Shown: one piece after another, positions 35,763-44,027 of the stretch
Position numbering within the stretch: position 1 is the stretch's first letter
How the letters are laid out: each line of letters starts with the position of its first letter
The notes under the pieces: generated by a model
Seen by the model: only the letters and a program-made list of their open reading frames with translations
Told to the model about the DNA's origin: nothing
Databases searched by the model: none
Made by a program: the position numbers and the translations under genes
DNA from: Streptomyces sp. RB17
GTDB taxonomy: Bacteria > Actinomycetota > Actinomycetes > Streptomycetales > Streptomycetaceae
Assembly: GCF_009604455.1 (NCBI RefSeq)
Contig: NZ_WEGL01000001.1
Coordinates: 1,240,001-1,304,000, forward strand
Direction of reading: 5' to 3'
DNA: 64,000 bases

Positions 35763-36623
35763 GTGAGCGAACCGCGGTCCGCGCCGACGGTGGGCCAGGT
35801 GGTCCTCGGCCGACGCCTGTTGGACCTGCGGGAACGCGCCGGACTGAAGCGCGAGGAGGCCGCCCGCGTCCTGCGCGTCGCGCCCGCCACCGTCCGCCGC
35901 ATGGAGATGGCCGAGGTCGCCCTCAAGATCCCGTACCTGCAACTGCTGCTGAAGGCCTACGGCGTACCCGACGACGAGGCCGAACTCTTCGTCCAGCTGG
36001 CCGAGGAGGCCAACAGGCCCGGCTGGTGGCAGCGCTTCCACGACATCCTGCCCGGCTGGTTCTCGATGTACGTCAGCCTGGAGGGCGCGGCCGGTCTCAT
36101 CCGCTCCTACGAGCCGCACTTCGTCCCCGGCCTGCTCCAGACCGAGGACTACGCGCGCGGTGTGCTCAAGTCCGGCGCCGTCGGCCAGACCAGCCCGGAC
36201 GACATCGAGCGGCACGTCGCCCTGCGCATGCAACGCCAGCAACTGCTCACCCGCCCCGACGCCCCCCGTTTCTGGGCGGTGATGGACGAGACCGCCCTGC
36301 GCCGCCCGGTCGGCCCTCCCGAGGTGATGCGCGCGCAGATCGACAAGTTGCTCGAAGCCACGAAGCTGCCCCATGTGACGCTCCAGGTCGCCCCGTTCGC
36401 GAGCGGGCCGCACCCGGGGACGTACGGGCCCTTCGTGCTGTTCCGATTCGCCATGCCGGAGCTGCCGGACATGGTCTACAGCGAGTACCTGACCGGCGCC
36501 GTCTATCTGGACGGGCGCACGGAGGTGGCGACCCACCTCGAGGTCATGGACCGCATGGCGGCGCAGGCCGCTACGGCACAACGCACGAAGGAGATCCTCC
36601 GGGATCTCCGCAAGGAGCTGTGA
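35763..36623 (+). CDS. XRE-family regulator with DUF5753 (WhiJ-like)
   Basis: This 286-aa protein has an N-terminal helix-turn-helix (residues about 12-70, LDLRERAGLKREEAARVLRV and APATVRRMEMAEV) and a C-terminal DUF5753 domain (SYEPHFVPGLLQTEDYARGV, RFWAVMDETALRRPVG, FRFAMPELPDMVYSEYLTGA). This is the family of S. coelicolor WhiJ, developmental regulators paired with a small DUF397 protein. GTG 35763 has GGAGG seven bases upstream. The DUF397 gene begins one base after its stop. Confidence 0.93.
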   Translation: MSEPRSAPTVGQVVLGRRLLDLRERAGLKREEAARVLRVAPATVRRMEMAEVALKIPYLQLLLKAYGVPDDEAELFVQLAEEANRPGWWQRFHDILPGWFSMYVSLEGAAGLIRSYEPHFVPGLLQTEDYARGVLKSGAVGQTSPDDIERHVALRMQRQQLLTRPDAPRFWAVMDETALRRPVGPPEVMRAQIDKLLEATKLPHVTLQVAPFASGPHPGTYGPFVLFRFAMPELPDMVYSEYLTGAVYLDGRTEVATHLEVMDRMAAQAATAQRTKEILRDLRKEL

Positions 36624-36878
36624 ATGGACCGCATCATGCCGCGCGGACGCGTCTACAACGGCATGCCCGCACGGGAGTTGGGCAGCGAGGGCTGGCACAA
36701 GCCCTGGAGCGGCGGCAACGGCGGGAACTGCCTGGAGGCGATGAAGCTGGCCGACGGCCGGATCGCCGTACGCCAGTCCACCGACCCGGACGGGCCGGCG
36801 CTGATCTACACCACGGCCGAGATGACCGCGTTCATCGAGGGCGCCAAGGCGGGGGAGGCCGACTTCCTGCTGTCCTGA
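36624..36878 (+). CDS. DUF397 (BldB/WhiJ-partner-like) small protein
   Basis: This 84-aa protein has the DUF397 pattern: MPARELGSEGWHKPWSGGNG, NCLEAMKLADGRIAVRQSTD and IYTTAEMTAFIEGAKAGEAD (W.kS.yS, C.E, vaVRdSkdP, F..a...F..g). ATG 36624 directly follows the XRE stop, with AAGGAG upstream inside that gene. In WhiJ-type systems this partner modulates the XRE protein; together with the divergent ATPase it completes the three-part module. Confidence 0.92.
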   Translation: MDRIMPRGRVYNGMPARELGSEGWHKPWSGGNGGNCLEAMKLADGRIAVRQSTDPDGPALIYTTAEMTAFIEGAKAGEADFLLS

Positions 36879-37060
36879 CCTCGACCCGTGTGTTGGTTAT
36901 CGCTCAACTTCTTTATCGTGGTGCCTACTTGATTACTCACCGTGTCGGACGTTGATCATTCACTGTGCCGGACGCGCGTGTCTCTGATGGTGCTGATGGC
37001 ACTGGCGACGGGCCGGCAGATGCTGGCCCTCGCCCCTCCGCGTGCCGGTGATGGCCCGGG

Positions 37061-37230
37061 CCCACCGAGCCGAACCTGCACCAGATCGCCCAGCCGGTCG
37101 CGCCCGAGGCACGGGTCGTCCACTGTGACAACGACCCGATCGTGCCGGCCCACGCCGCGGCCCTGCTGCGCAGCACACCGAGGGCGCGAGCGAGTACCTG
37201 CAGGCCGCTGTTCCGGCCGGCCGGTCATGC
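37061..37230 (+). pseudogene. remnant of SAM-dependent methyltransferase (DUF574-like)
   Basis: From 37067 the frame reads EPNLHQIAQPVAPEARVVHC then DNDPIVPAHAAALLRSTP, the cofactor-binding core of the large Streptomyces DUF574 (PF04672) methyltransferase family. A base is then missing, and the next frame reads EGASEYLQAAVPAG, the expected continuation. Neither end of the gene is present. The remaining sequence of 36879-37315 shows no other gene I can support. Confidence 0.65.
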
Positions 37231-37315
37231 CGGTCGCCGCAGCCTCGATGCCCGACGAACGGCACGCGAAGGTTCACGTCACCGCCGCCGATCCCGATCT
37301 CTGAACCACCGCTCC

Positions 37316-38783
37316 TCACTCGGCAGGCTCGGCGGGCTGCTGGACGGCCTCGGCAGGCTCGGGAACCTCGGGCGGCAGCACCCCGCACAGCGCCTCCAAC
37401 GCCGCGCCGTAGGCGTGTTCCGCGGCGGACGCGTAGCCCACGACCAGTCCGTCACCCACGGTCGCCTCCGCCGCCGCCTCCGGATGCCGGAACGCGGCGA
37501 GTCCGTCCAGGGCCACGCCCTGCCACGCGGCGGCCTTCACCGTGGACCGCTCGGTGCCCGGCGGCAGCCGCAGCACCGCGTGCAGCCCGGCCGCGATGCC
37601 CGTCACCCGGACCTGCGGCGCGTGCGTGGCGAGCGCGGCGACGAGCCGGTCACGACGACGCCGGTAACGCTGCCGCATGCGCCGCACATGACGGTCGTAC
37701 GCCCCGGAGACGATGAACTCCGCCAACGCCAGCTGGTCCAGGACGCTCGCCCAGCCCTCCCGCTCGCCCTTCGCCGTGAGTACAGGCCCGACATACCGCT
37801 CCGGCAGCACCATCCAGCCCAGCCGCAGCGCCGGCGACAGGCTCTTGCTGACCGACCCGAGGTGGATCACCCGCTCCGGATCGAGGCCCTGGAGCGCGCC
37901 GACCGGCTTGCGGTCGTACCGGAACTCGCCGTCGTAGTCGTCCTCCAGTACGACCGTTCCACGCGCGCGTGCCCAGTCGATCACGGCCGCCCTGCGCGCC
38001 GGGTGCAGCGGCCCGCCGGTCGGGAACTGGTGCGCCGGCGTGAGCAGCACGGCCCGCTCCCGTCCGAGTACGTCGACGCGCGCGCCGTGCTCGTCCAGCG
38101 GCAACGGCACCGTCCGCACCCCGGCCGTGGTGAGCAGTCCCCGGTGGAAGCCCAGCCCGTACGCCTCCACGCCCAGCGGACCGCGCAGCACCCCGCCCGC
38201 GCCCTGGCCGAACAGCAGCCGCAGCGCGTGCGCGAAGCCCGAGCAGATGACGATCCGGTCCGGCTCAGTCCGTACGCCACGCACGCGTGCCAGATATTCG
38301 GTCAGCGCCTCCCGCAGCTCCCGGCGCCCTGCCGGATCCCCCGGCCCGAACGCCTCGTTCGGCGCCGTCTGCAGCGCCCGCCGGTAGCAGGCCGACCAGG
38401 CCGCCCGCGGGAACGCCGACGCGTCCGGCGTGCCCTGCCGCAGATCGTGCCGCGGGCCACGCGCGCGTGGAGGCGTCTTCACCGGCGTCCTTACGGCGTG
38501 CCGCAGTGGCTCCGCCCGGTCGGCGACCCGGGTGCCCGAGCCCGGTGAGCCAGCCCTCAGCGACCAGCTCCGCATAGGCGTCGGCCACCGTGTTGCGGGC
38601 CACGCCCAGATCGGCGGCCAGCGACCGGTACGGCGGCAACCGGGTGCCCGGCGCCAGCCGCCCGCCGCGCACGGCCTCCCGCAGCGCCCGGGTCAGCGCC
38701 GCCCGCCGCCCGCCCGGACCCGACAGCTCCAGATGCAGATCGGCGCCGATCCGCTCCGCGGAATTGACCCATGATTCCGTCAT
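37316..38783 (-). pseudogene. MocR-type GntR regulator with aminotransferase domain, frameshifted
   Basis: ATG 38783 begins TESWVNSAERIGADLHLELS and a winged helix (TRALREAVRGGRLAPGTRLP, SLAADLGVARNTVADAYAEL, VAEGWLTG). Sense then jumps one base to GSGTRVADRAEPLRHAV and the fold-type I aminotransferase domain with the PLP lysine in LGSVSKSLSPALRLGWM. Removing one base of CCC 38541-38543 (plus strand) restores a single frame of about 488 aa. MocR proteins such as PdxR use PLP as effector. It is divergent from the AhpD-like gene across 46 bp, its likely target. It may be a sequence error rather than a dead gene. Confidence 0.8.
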
Positions 38784-38829
38784 GGAAATGCACCCTACCG
38801 ACGGTCTATCGGGCTCATAGGTTGAAGCC

Positions 38830-39348
38830 ATGACGACGTACACGACAGCCACCGCGACCGACATCACCACCGCGATCACCGAGGCCGAGGCCGCCCGCAC
38901 CCGACTGGACTTCGCGAAGTCCGCCCCGAAGGTCTTCCGCGCCGTCATCGGCTTCGACGCCGCCGCCCGCGCCGGACTGGACCCGGCGCTGGTGGAGCTG
39001 ATCCAGATCCGCTCCTCCCTCCTCAACCACTGCGCCTACTGCCTGCACATGCACACCAACGACGCCCGCAAGGCCGGCGAGAGCGAGGACCGGCTGCACA
39101 TGGTCGCCGTCTGGCGCGAGGCCCGGCACTTCTTCACCGCCAAGGAACAGGCGGCCCTCGCGCTCACCGAGGCCCTGACCCTCGTCGCCGACGCCGGCGT
39201 CCCCGACACCGTCTACGCCGAGGCCGCGGCCCACTTCGACGAGCAGGAACTGGCCCACGTCATCGCCATGATCTGCGCGATCAACACGTGGAACCGGGTG
39301 GCCCTGTCGACGGGCAAGGTGGCGGGGACGGACGAGAGGAAGAGCTGA
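38830..39348 (+). CDS. carboxymuconolactone decarboxylase/AhpD-like protein
   Basis: This 172-aa protein has the CMD/AhpD motif LVELIQIRSSLLNHCAYCLH with the redox pair CAYC and downstream His, followed by EQAALALTEALTLVA and ELAHVIAMICAINTWNRVAL. Such proteins act in peroxide defence or as alkylhydroperoxidase-like enzymes. The short divergent gap to the MocR gene, with CTAT-n7-ATAG at its centre, suggests regulation by it. Confidence 0.9.
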   Translation: MTTYTTATATDITTAITEAEAARTRLDFAKSAPKVFRAVIGFDAAARAGLDPALVELIQIRSSLLNHCAYCLHMHTNDARKAGESEDRLHMVAVWREARHFFTAKEQAALALTEALTLVADAGVPDTVYAEAAAHFDEQELAHVIAMICAINTWNRVALSTGKVAGTDERKS

Positions 39349-39509
39349 ACCGAGCACGGCCGGCGGCGGCCCCGATCACCTGATCCCGCCGGCAACTGTC
39401 GTCCCGCCGCAAGGTGATCAACCACGAGGGGGCGAGCGGGCGGCGCCGAACCGGCAGCACCACCCCGTCGGCCAGGACGACCAACGGCCACAAGAAACCG
39501 TCGGCCACA

Positions 39510-39537
39510 CCTACACCCTCATCCCTACACCCTCATC
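39510..39537. repeat. exact 14-bp tandem duplication over the gltD stop codon
   Basis: CCTACACCCTCATC occurs at 39510-39523 and 39524-39537. The second copy carries the last codons and TAG of gltD. The rest of the 176-bp convergent region has no strong hairpin. Confidence 0.85.
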
Positions 39538-41012
39538 GGCCGATCCCTCGGAGAGACCGGTGCCGGCAGCCGTGAACTCCCGGTCAGGTAACGGTCGACG
39601 GCCGCCGCCACCGCCCGCCCTTCCGCGATCGCCCAGACGATGAGCGACTGCCCGCGCGCCGCGTCCCCGGCGGCGAACACCCCGGGGACGTTGGTCGCGA
39701 AGCCGTCGTCCCGGGCGATCGTGCCGCGCGGTTCGAGCGTCAGCCCCAATTGCCCGATCAGCCCGTCCTCCTGGTCCGGCCCGGAGAACCCCAGGGCGAG
39801 CAGCACGAGATCGGCGGGAATCGTCCGCTCGGTGCCCGGCACCGGACGGCGCATCTCGTCGACCTCCACCAGGTGCAGCGACCGCACCCGCCCGTCGTCG
39901 CCCCCGGTGAAGCGGAGCGTGGACGCCGCGAACAGCCGTGCGTCCGCGTCCGCCGCCGGTGCCGTACGCAGGTCCCGGGCCTCCTCGTGCGCGGCCGACA
40001 GCCGGTAGATCTTCGGGTACGTCGGCCACGGCTCGGCGTACTCGTCACGCTCGGCGCCCGGCTGCGCGTAGATGTCCAGCTGGGTCACGGACGCGGCCCC
40101 CTCGCGCACCGCGGTCCCCAGACAGTCCGCCCCGGTGTCCCCGCCGCCGACGATCACCACATGCCTGCCGGCCGCGGACAGCGGTGAAACCCCCAGGTCT
40201 CCCTCACACACCCGGTTCGACAGCGGCAGATACTCCATCGCCTGGTGTATCCCGTTCAACTCCCGGCCGGGCACCGGAAGTTCCCGCCACGCCGTGGCCC
40301 CCGTGGCGATGACGACGGCGTCGTACCGTCCCCGCAGTTCCGCCGCCCCGACATCCCGCCCGACGGCCGTCGACGTACGGAACTTCGTCCCCTCGGCCCG
40401 CATCTGCTCGATCCGCCGTTCCAGATGCCGCTTCTCCATCTTGAACTCGGGGATCCCGTACCGCATCAGCCCGCCGATCCGGTCGTCCTTCTCATACACG
40501 GCGACCGTGTGCCCGGCTCGGGTCAGCTGCTGAGCCGCGGCGAGCCCGGTGGGCCCCGAGCCGATGACGGCGACGGTATTCCCGGACAGCCGCTCGGGCG
40601 GCCGCGCCTGGGTGAAACCTTCCTCCCAAGCTCGGTCGGCGATCGCGCACTCGACGTTCTTGATGGTGACGGCAGGCTGGTTGATCGCGAGCACACATCC
40701 CGCCTCACAGGGCGCCGGACACAACCTTCCGGTGAACTCGGGGAAGTTGTTCGTCGCGTGCAGCCGGTCGCTCGCCGCACGCCAGTCCTCCCGCGAGACA
40801 AGGTCGTTCCACTCCGGGATCAGATTGCCCAGCGGACAGGCGTCGTGGCAGAACGGGATGCCGCAGTCCATGCACCGGTCGGCCTGCTTGCTGATGATGG
40901 GCAGCAGCGCACCCGGGACGTACACCTCGTCCCAGTCCCGCACCCGCTCCTCGACGGGCCGCCGCGGCCACTCCTGGCGCGGCGTCGTCATGAACCCCTT
41001 GGGATCGGCCAT
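39525..41012 (-). CDS. gltD: glutamate synthase small subunit (NADPH/GltD), without gltB
   Basis: This 495-aa protein has the GltD layout: N-terminal 4Fe-4S cysteines (DRCMDCGIPFCHDACPLGN and LCPAPCEAGCVLAINQPAV), an FAD site (VAVIGSGPTGLAAAQQLTRAG), the NADPH site (HVVIVGGGDTGADCLGTA) and a terminal FAD motif (NVPGVFAAGDAARGQSLIVW). It passes electrons from NADPH to the large subunit or another acceptor. ATG 41012 with GAGGAAGACGACC fits the usual MADPKGF start. No gltB lies within the window, so it is a stand-alone copy or a GltD-like oxidoreductase. Confidence 0.93.
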   Translation of the reverse strand: MADPKGFMTTPRQEWPRRPVEERVRDWDEVYVPGALLPIISKQADRCMDCGIPFCHDACPLGNLIPEWNDLVSREDWRAASDRLHATNNFPEFTGRLCPAPCEAGCVLAINQPAVTIKNVECAIADRAWEEGFTQARPPERLSGNTVAVIGSGPTGLAAAQQLTRAGHTVAVYEKDDRIGGLMRYGIPEFKMEKRHLERRIEQMRAEGTKFRTSTAVGRDVGAAELRGRYDAVVIATGATAWRELPVPGRELNGIHQAMEYLPLSNRVCEGDLGVSPLSAAGRHVVIVGGGDTGADCLGTAVREGAASVTQLDIYAQPGAERDEYAEPWPTYPKIYRLSAAHEEARDLRTAPAADADARLFAASTLRFTGGDDGRVRSLHLVEVDEMRRPVPGTERTIPADLVLLALGFSGPDQEDGLIGQLGLTLEPRGTIARDDGFATNVPGVFAAGDAARGQSLIVWAIAEGRAVAAAVDRYLTGSSRLPAPVSPRDRPMRV

Positions 41013-41091
41013 GGTCGTCTTCCTCGCGTACGGATACCGCGCGGGTGTCGGATATACGACGGCCGTACGCCATCGGGCGGCATCCTGCAGC

Positions 41092-41140
41092 CTCTTTCGG
41101 CCCTTTTGGTCTCTTTCGGCCACGATACGTCGGCGCCGAC
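41092..41140. promoter_or_regulatory. direct repeats and palindrome upstream of gltD
   Basis: CTCTTTCGGCC occurs at 41092-41102 and 41111-41121, 19 bp apart, followed by the perfect 12-bp palindrome GTCGGCGCCGAC (41129-41140). All lie 80-130 bp before the gltD start and could be binding sites. The rest of 41013-41519 holds the TGATCA repeats and no gene. Confidence 0.5.
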
Positions 41141-41214
41141 CACAGCGCAGAGTGATGGACAGCGCTTTCTCGCCGGGCTCCTCAGCTGGGTATCAGGGGC
41201 GTCGGGGCTCTCCT

Positions 41215-41430
41215 TCCAGCGGGGCCTGAGGGGTTCCACGGGGGGCCTATGGGGTTCCACGGGGGCCTGGGGGGCTGGTCGGTGGGTGATCAAGGGGTGA
41301 TCGGGGAGTGCTGAGGGGCGGATCATGGAGCTGTCGGGTCGGGGAGTGATCAAGGGGTGCGGAGGGACAGATCATGAAGCTGTCGGTCAGGGACTGATCA
41401 GGGAGCGGTCAGGGAGCTGTCAGGGGCCTG
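41215..41430. repeat. degenerate G-rich repeats with TGATCA motifs
   Basis: GGGGTTCCACGGGG occurs twice (from about 41229 and 41251). Then three units begin with TGATCA (41287, 41347, 41395), each followed by G-rich sequence; the first two continue to GATCATGGAGCTGTCGG or GATCATGAAGCTGTCGG. Unit spacing is 60 and 48 bp. Noncoding by codon bias. Confidence 0.7.
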
Positions 41431-41519
41431 CCGCAGGTGGTCGGGGGACGGTCGGGCATGACCAGGCCAGGGGGATCGTCGCTTGTCAGGAGCCGGTCAG
41501 GCCATGTCCTGTACCGGGA

Positions 41520-41999
41520 TCAGGCGAGCGCCAGTACGTAGACCAGGGCGGCCGCCGCGGAGGCCGCGGTGCGAATGTGGTTCCAGAACGTCCACTCGCG
41601 CACATACGCCGGCCAGTACATGGCGGCCTCCGGGGTCCCCGGGGCCAGCCCGGCCAGCCTCTCGTTGCGCGGAACATTGGCGACGACCGTCAGGCCGAAC
41701 GACCCGCACAGGTACAGCGCGCTCCCCAGCAGCAGTTCGAGCTTCCCCTCGTCCGGCCACACCACGAACGTCACCACCGCGATCATCGCGCTCAGCACCG
41801 CCGAGCCGGCGAACACCGTCATGAAGGCCGGTCGTACCGCGGCGGCATTGATCGCGTTCATCGCCGCGACGCCCTGCGCCGACGGCAGCGCGGCGAGCCC
41901 CCGCATCACAAAGGTCGAGAACGCGCAGAAGACCCCGGCCATCAGCCCGATGCCGAGAATGCCCACCACGACCAGCACGAAGAACGGCCCACCGATCAT
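41520..41999 (-). CDS. DUF1772 (anthrone oxygenase-like) membrane protein
   Basis: This 159-aa protein has four membrane helices (about 5-27, 55-77, 85-105, 138-158) and DUF1772 landmarks GVFCAFSTFVMRGLAALPSA and NVPRNERLAGL. The family includes fungal anthrone oxygenases, but most bacterial members have no known function. ATG 41999 follows GGGGAG. No partner gene is evident. Confidence 0.85.
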   Translation of the reverse strand: MIGGPFFVLVVVGILGIGLMAGVFCAFSTFVMRGLAALPSAQGVAAMNAINAAAVRPAFMTVFAGSAVLSAMIAVVTFVVWPDEGKLELLLGSALYLCGSFGLTVVANVPRNERLAGLAPGTPEAAMYWPAYVREWTFWNHIRTAASAAAALVYVLALA

Positions 42000-42117
42000 C
42001 TCCCCGCCCCATCTCGTCTCGTTCCACCCGGTACGCGCCCGGCACCACCATCCCCCCGATGAATGCCCAGGAACAGGCCCTGACCATGGCCGAACGCCGC
42101 TACGACATACGCGAGCG

Positions 42118-42164
42118 TCTCCTCTCACCTCCCCTCTCTCCCTCCCTCCCCCTCCCCCTCTCCC
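42118..42164. repeat. 47-nt polypyrimidine tract
   Basis: All bases but one (A at 42127) are C or T, in CCCTCC-like units. It sits between the DUF1772 start and the DUF2293 stop, with G-rich sequence on the transcribed strand just after the DUF2293 gene. Confidence 0.9.
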
Positions 42165-42167
42165 GGT

Positions 42168-42863
42168 TCACCCTGCCTCCGCCTCCGCGTCCTGCCAGGC
42201 TCGCAGCACGCTCTCCACGGCCGGGGCGATCCGGCGCCGTGCCTCGTACCGCGACACCCCGCTCATCAGCAGCTGGTCGTACGGTGTGTCCACATGCCGT
42301 ACGGCCGCCACGACCGCCGAGGCCACCGCTCCCTCCGACAGCGCCCGCCCGGACGCGCTGCGCCCGACCCGCCCACTGCCGCGCGCGGACGCGTGCGCTG
42401 CGATGGCCCGCGCGCGATCGGCAGGGCAGCCAGGAAAGAGCCGCAGGATCTCGGCCGCGAACGCCGCCGCGAACCGCTCGTCCTCCGCCGCCCGGCGCCG
42501 TGCGTCCCGCGCCCGCCGCCTGCGCCGCGCCTCCGCGTCCGCCAGGCAGCGGGCCTCCGCCCGGGCCAGCGCCGCCTCCTCCACGAGCACGCCCTGCCGC
42601 TCGTAACGGCTCTTGCGCCGGTTGAACCGCACCACGACGACCGACAGCCCGCTCTCCTCCCTCGACCTGCGGGTCAGCGCGGTGTCCCCACGCGGCAGGA
42701 ACACCAGGTGCCCGAGGTCCGCGCAGTCCAGGCAGCGCGGTGCCCCGTCCTCCAGCACGAGCAGCGACAGCGGCCCGCGCCGGCACCTGGCGCACCGCTT
42801 GGGCTTCTGCGCCTGGATGACGACAAGCCGACCGGGGGAGTGGGGAGTTGAGGGAAGCGCCAT
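42168..42863 (-). CDS. DUF2293 domain protein with zinc-ribbon N-terminus
   Basis: This 231-aa protein has two CxxC pairs near the N-terminus (RCARCRRG and APRCLDCADLGHLVF), likely a zinc ribbon, then an Arg/Ala-rich helix, and a C-terminal DUF2293 segment (HVDTPYDQLLMSGVSRYEAR). Function is unknown. ATG 42863 (MALPSTPHSP) is preferred; the frame is open for another 150 codons upstream, but that part is the intergenic repeat array. Confidence 0.8.
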   Translation of the reverse strand: MALPSTPHSPGRLVVIQAQKPKRCARCRRGPLSLLVLEDGAPRCLDCADLGHLVFLPRGDTALTRRSREESGLSVVVVRFNRRKSRYERQGVLVEEAALARAEARCLADAEARRRRRARDARRRAAEDERFAAAFAAEILRLFPGCPADRARAIAAHASARGSGRVGRSASGRALSEGAVASAVVAAVRHVDTPYDQLLMSGVSRYEARRRIAPAVESVLRAWQDAEAEAG

Positions 42864-42971
42864 ACGCGGTACTTTCCCCGCCACCGCCCGCGCCTCCCAC
42901 GCCATGCCGACTCCGTCTTCTCCTTTGCCTCTTCCTGGCTGTCCTCCTCCCGGCCCAGCGCGCAGCCGGCC

Positions 42972-43343
42972 CTGACAGGCGCCGTGACCTCGCTCTCCCT
43001 CAGCCGGGATCGTGATCGGCTTCCGTGCGCCGCCTGTCCCTTGGCCGGTCGCCGTCACGTCTGGCAGGTTGCCATCACCTCGCTCTTCGTCGGCCAGGAT
43101 CGGTGCCCGGCTTCGGCGCCCCGTCCACCTCCTGGCAGGCGCTGTCACCTCGCTCTCCGCCGGCCGGAACCCCCACCCGGCGTCGGCCCTCGCCCGACAC
43201 CTGGCAGCTGCCTTCACCTCACTCTCCGCCGGCCCGAATATCGCGCCCGTCCCGCAGCGCCCCGTCCATCCGCCGGCAGATGCCAGCACTCGCCCACCTG
43301 CGGCGGGGCCCGTGCCCAGCACGCGCTGTCACCTCACGTTCCG
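42972..43343. repeat. array of about six degenerate repeats upstream of kinase-like gene
   Basis: A core of the form CTGGCAGGCGCTGTCACCTC followed by GCTCTCCGCCGGCC recurs at about 42972, 43061, 43132, 43201, 43273 and 43317, at intervals of 89, 71, 69, 72 and 44 bp. Copies differ at several positions. The array fills the 500-bp gap 42864-43363 between two divergent genes; I see no gene in it. Confidence 0.75.
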
Positions 43344-43363
43344 CCACCCGGCATCATGGCCGT

Positions 43364-43996
43364 GTGCGACTCGAAGCGATCACCTGGGACCGGCTCGCCG
43401 AATTGCTCGCCGATCGGCTGGCCGGGCTGGAGCCGGCCGATGGAAGCGCCTGGCCGCGTGTCGGTTTCGACGGGGCCCCGGCCGCTCGGCCCGGCGACCT
43501 CGCCGAACGCGTCGGGGAGGCGCTGCGGGTGCGCGGCCGGCCTTCGCTGGTGGTCGGTGCCGAGGGTTTCCTACGCCCCGCCTCGCTACGCCTGGAACAC
43601 GGGCGGCGCGACGCGGAGTCGTACTACGGCGGTTGGTTCGACACCGGCGCCCTGTGGCGCGAGGTATTCGGCCCGCTCGACCCGGGCGGCAGCGGGCGTA
43701 TCCTGCCCGACCTGTGGGATCCGGCCACCGACCGGGCCACCCGCAGCCCCTATGTCCATCTTCCGCCCGGCGGGGTCCTGTTGCTCCACGGCCCCCTCCT
43801 GCTGCGCCACTGGTTCCCCTTCGACCTGACCGTGCACCTCCTCCTGACTCCGGGTGCCCTGCGCCGCCGTACCCCCGAGACCGAGCACTGGACGCTCCCC
43901 GCCTTCGAGCGCTACGAATCCGAGACCGACCCCGCCGGCACGGCGGACGTGCTGGTACGCGCCGACGACCCGCGCCGTCCCGCCTGGAGCGGCTGA
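43364..43996 (+). CDS. uridine-kinase-like protein without P-loop
   Basis: This 210-aa protein has the arrangement of uridine kinase-like NTPases: RVGFDGAPAARPGDLAERVG where the Walker A loop should be, YYGGWFDTGALWREVFGPLD, GGVLLLHGPLLLRHWFPFDL and a terminal DVLVRADDP. GK[ST] is missing from the loop, so nucleotide binding is doubtful. Streptomyces proteins of this type are usually annotated uridine kinase by similarity alone. GTG 43364 begins RLEAITWDRLAELLADRL. Confidence 0.7.
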   Translation: MRLEAITWDRLAELLADRLAGLEPADGSAWPRVGFDGAPAARPGDLAERVGEALRVRGRPSLVVGAEGFLRPASLRLEHGRRDAESYYGGWFDTGALWREVFGPLDPGGSGRILPDLWDPATDRATRSPYVHLPPGGVLLLHGPLLLRHWFPFDLTVHLLLTPGALRRRTPETEHWTLPAFERYESETDPAGTADVLVRADDPRRPAWSG

Positions 43997-44027
43997 TCCG
44001 AGCGGCCCGGCAGCGCGCCCTCGCGGC

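Noticed and set aside
42864..43322. N-terminal extension of the DUF2293 protein through the repeat array
   Set aside because: Frame is open, but the sequence is the diverged DNA repeat; ATG 42863 gives the family-like start.
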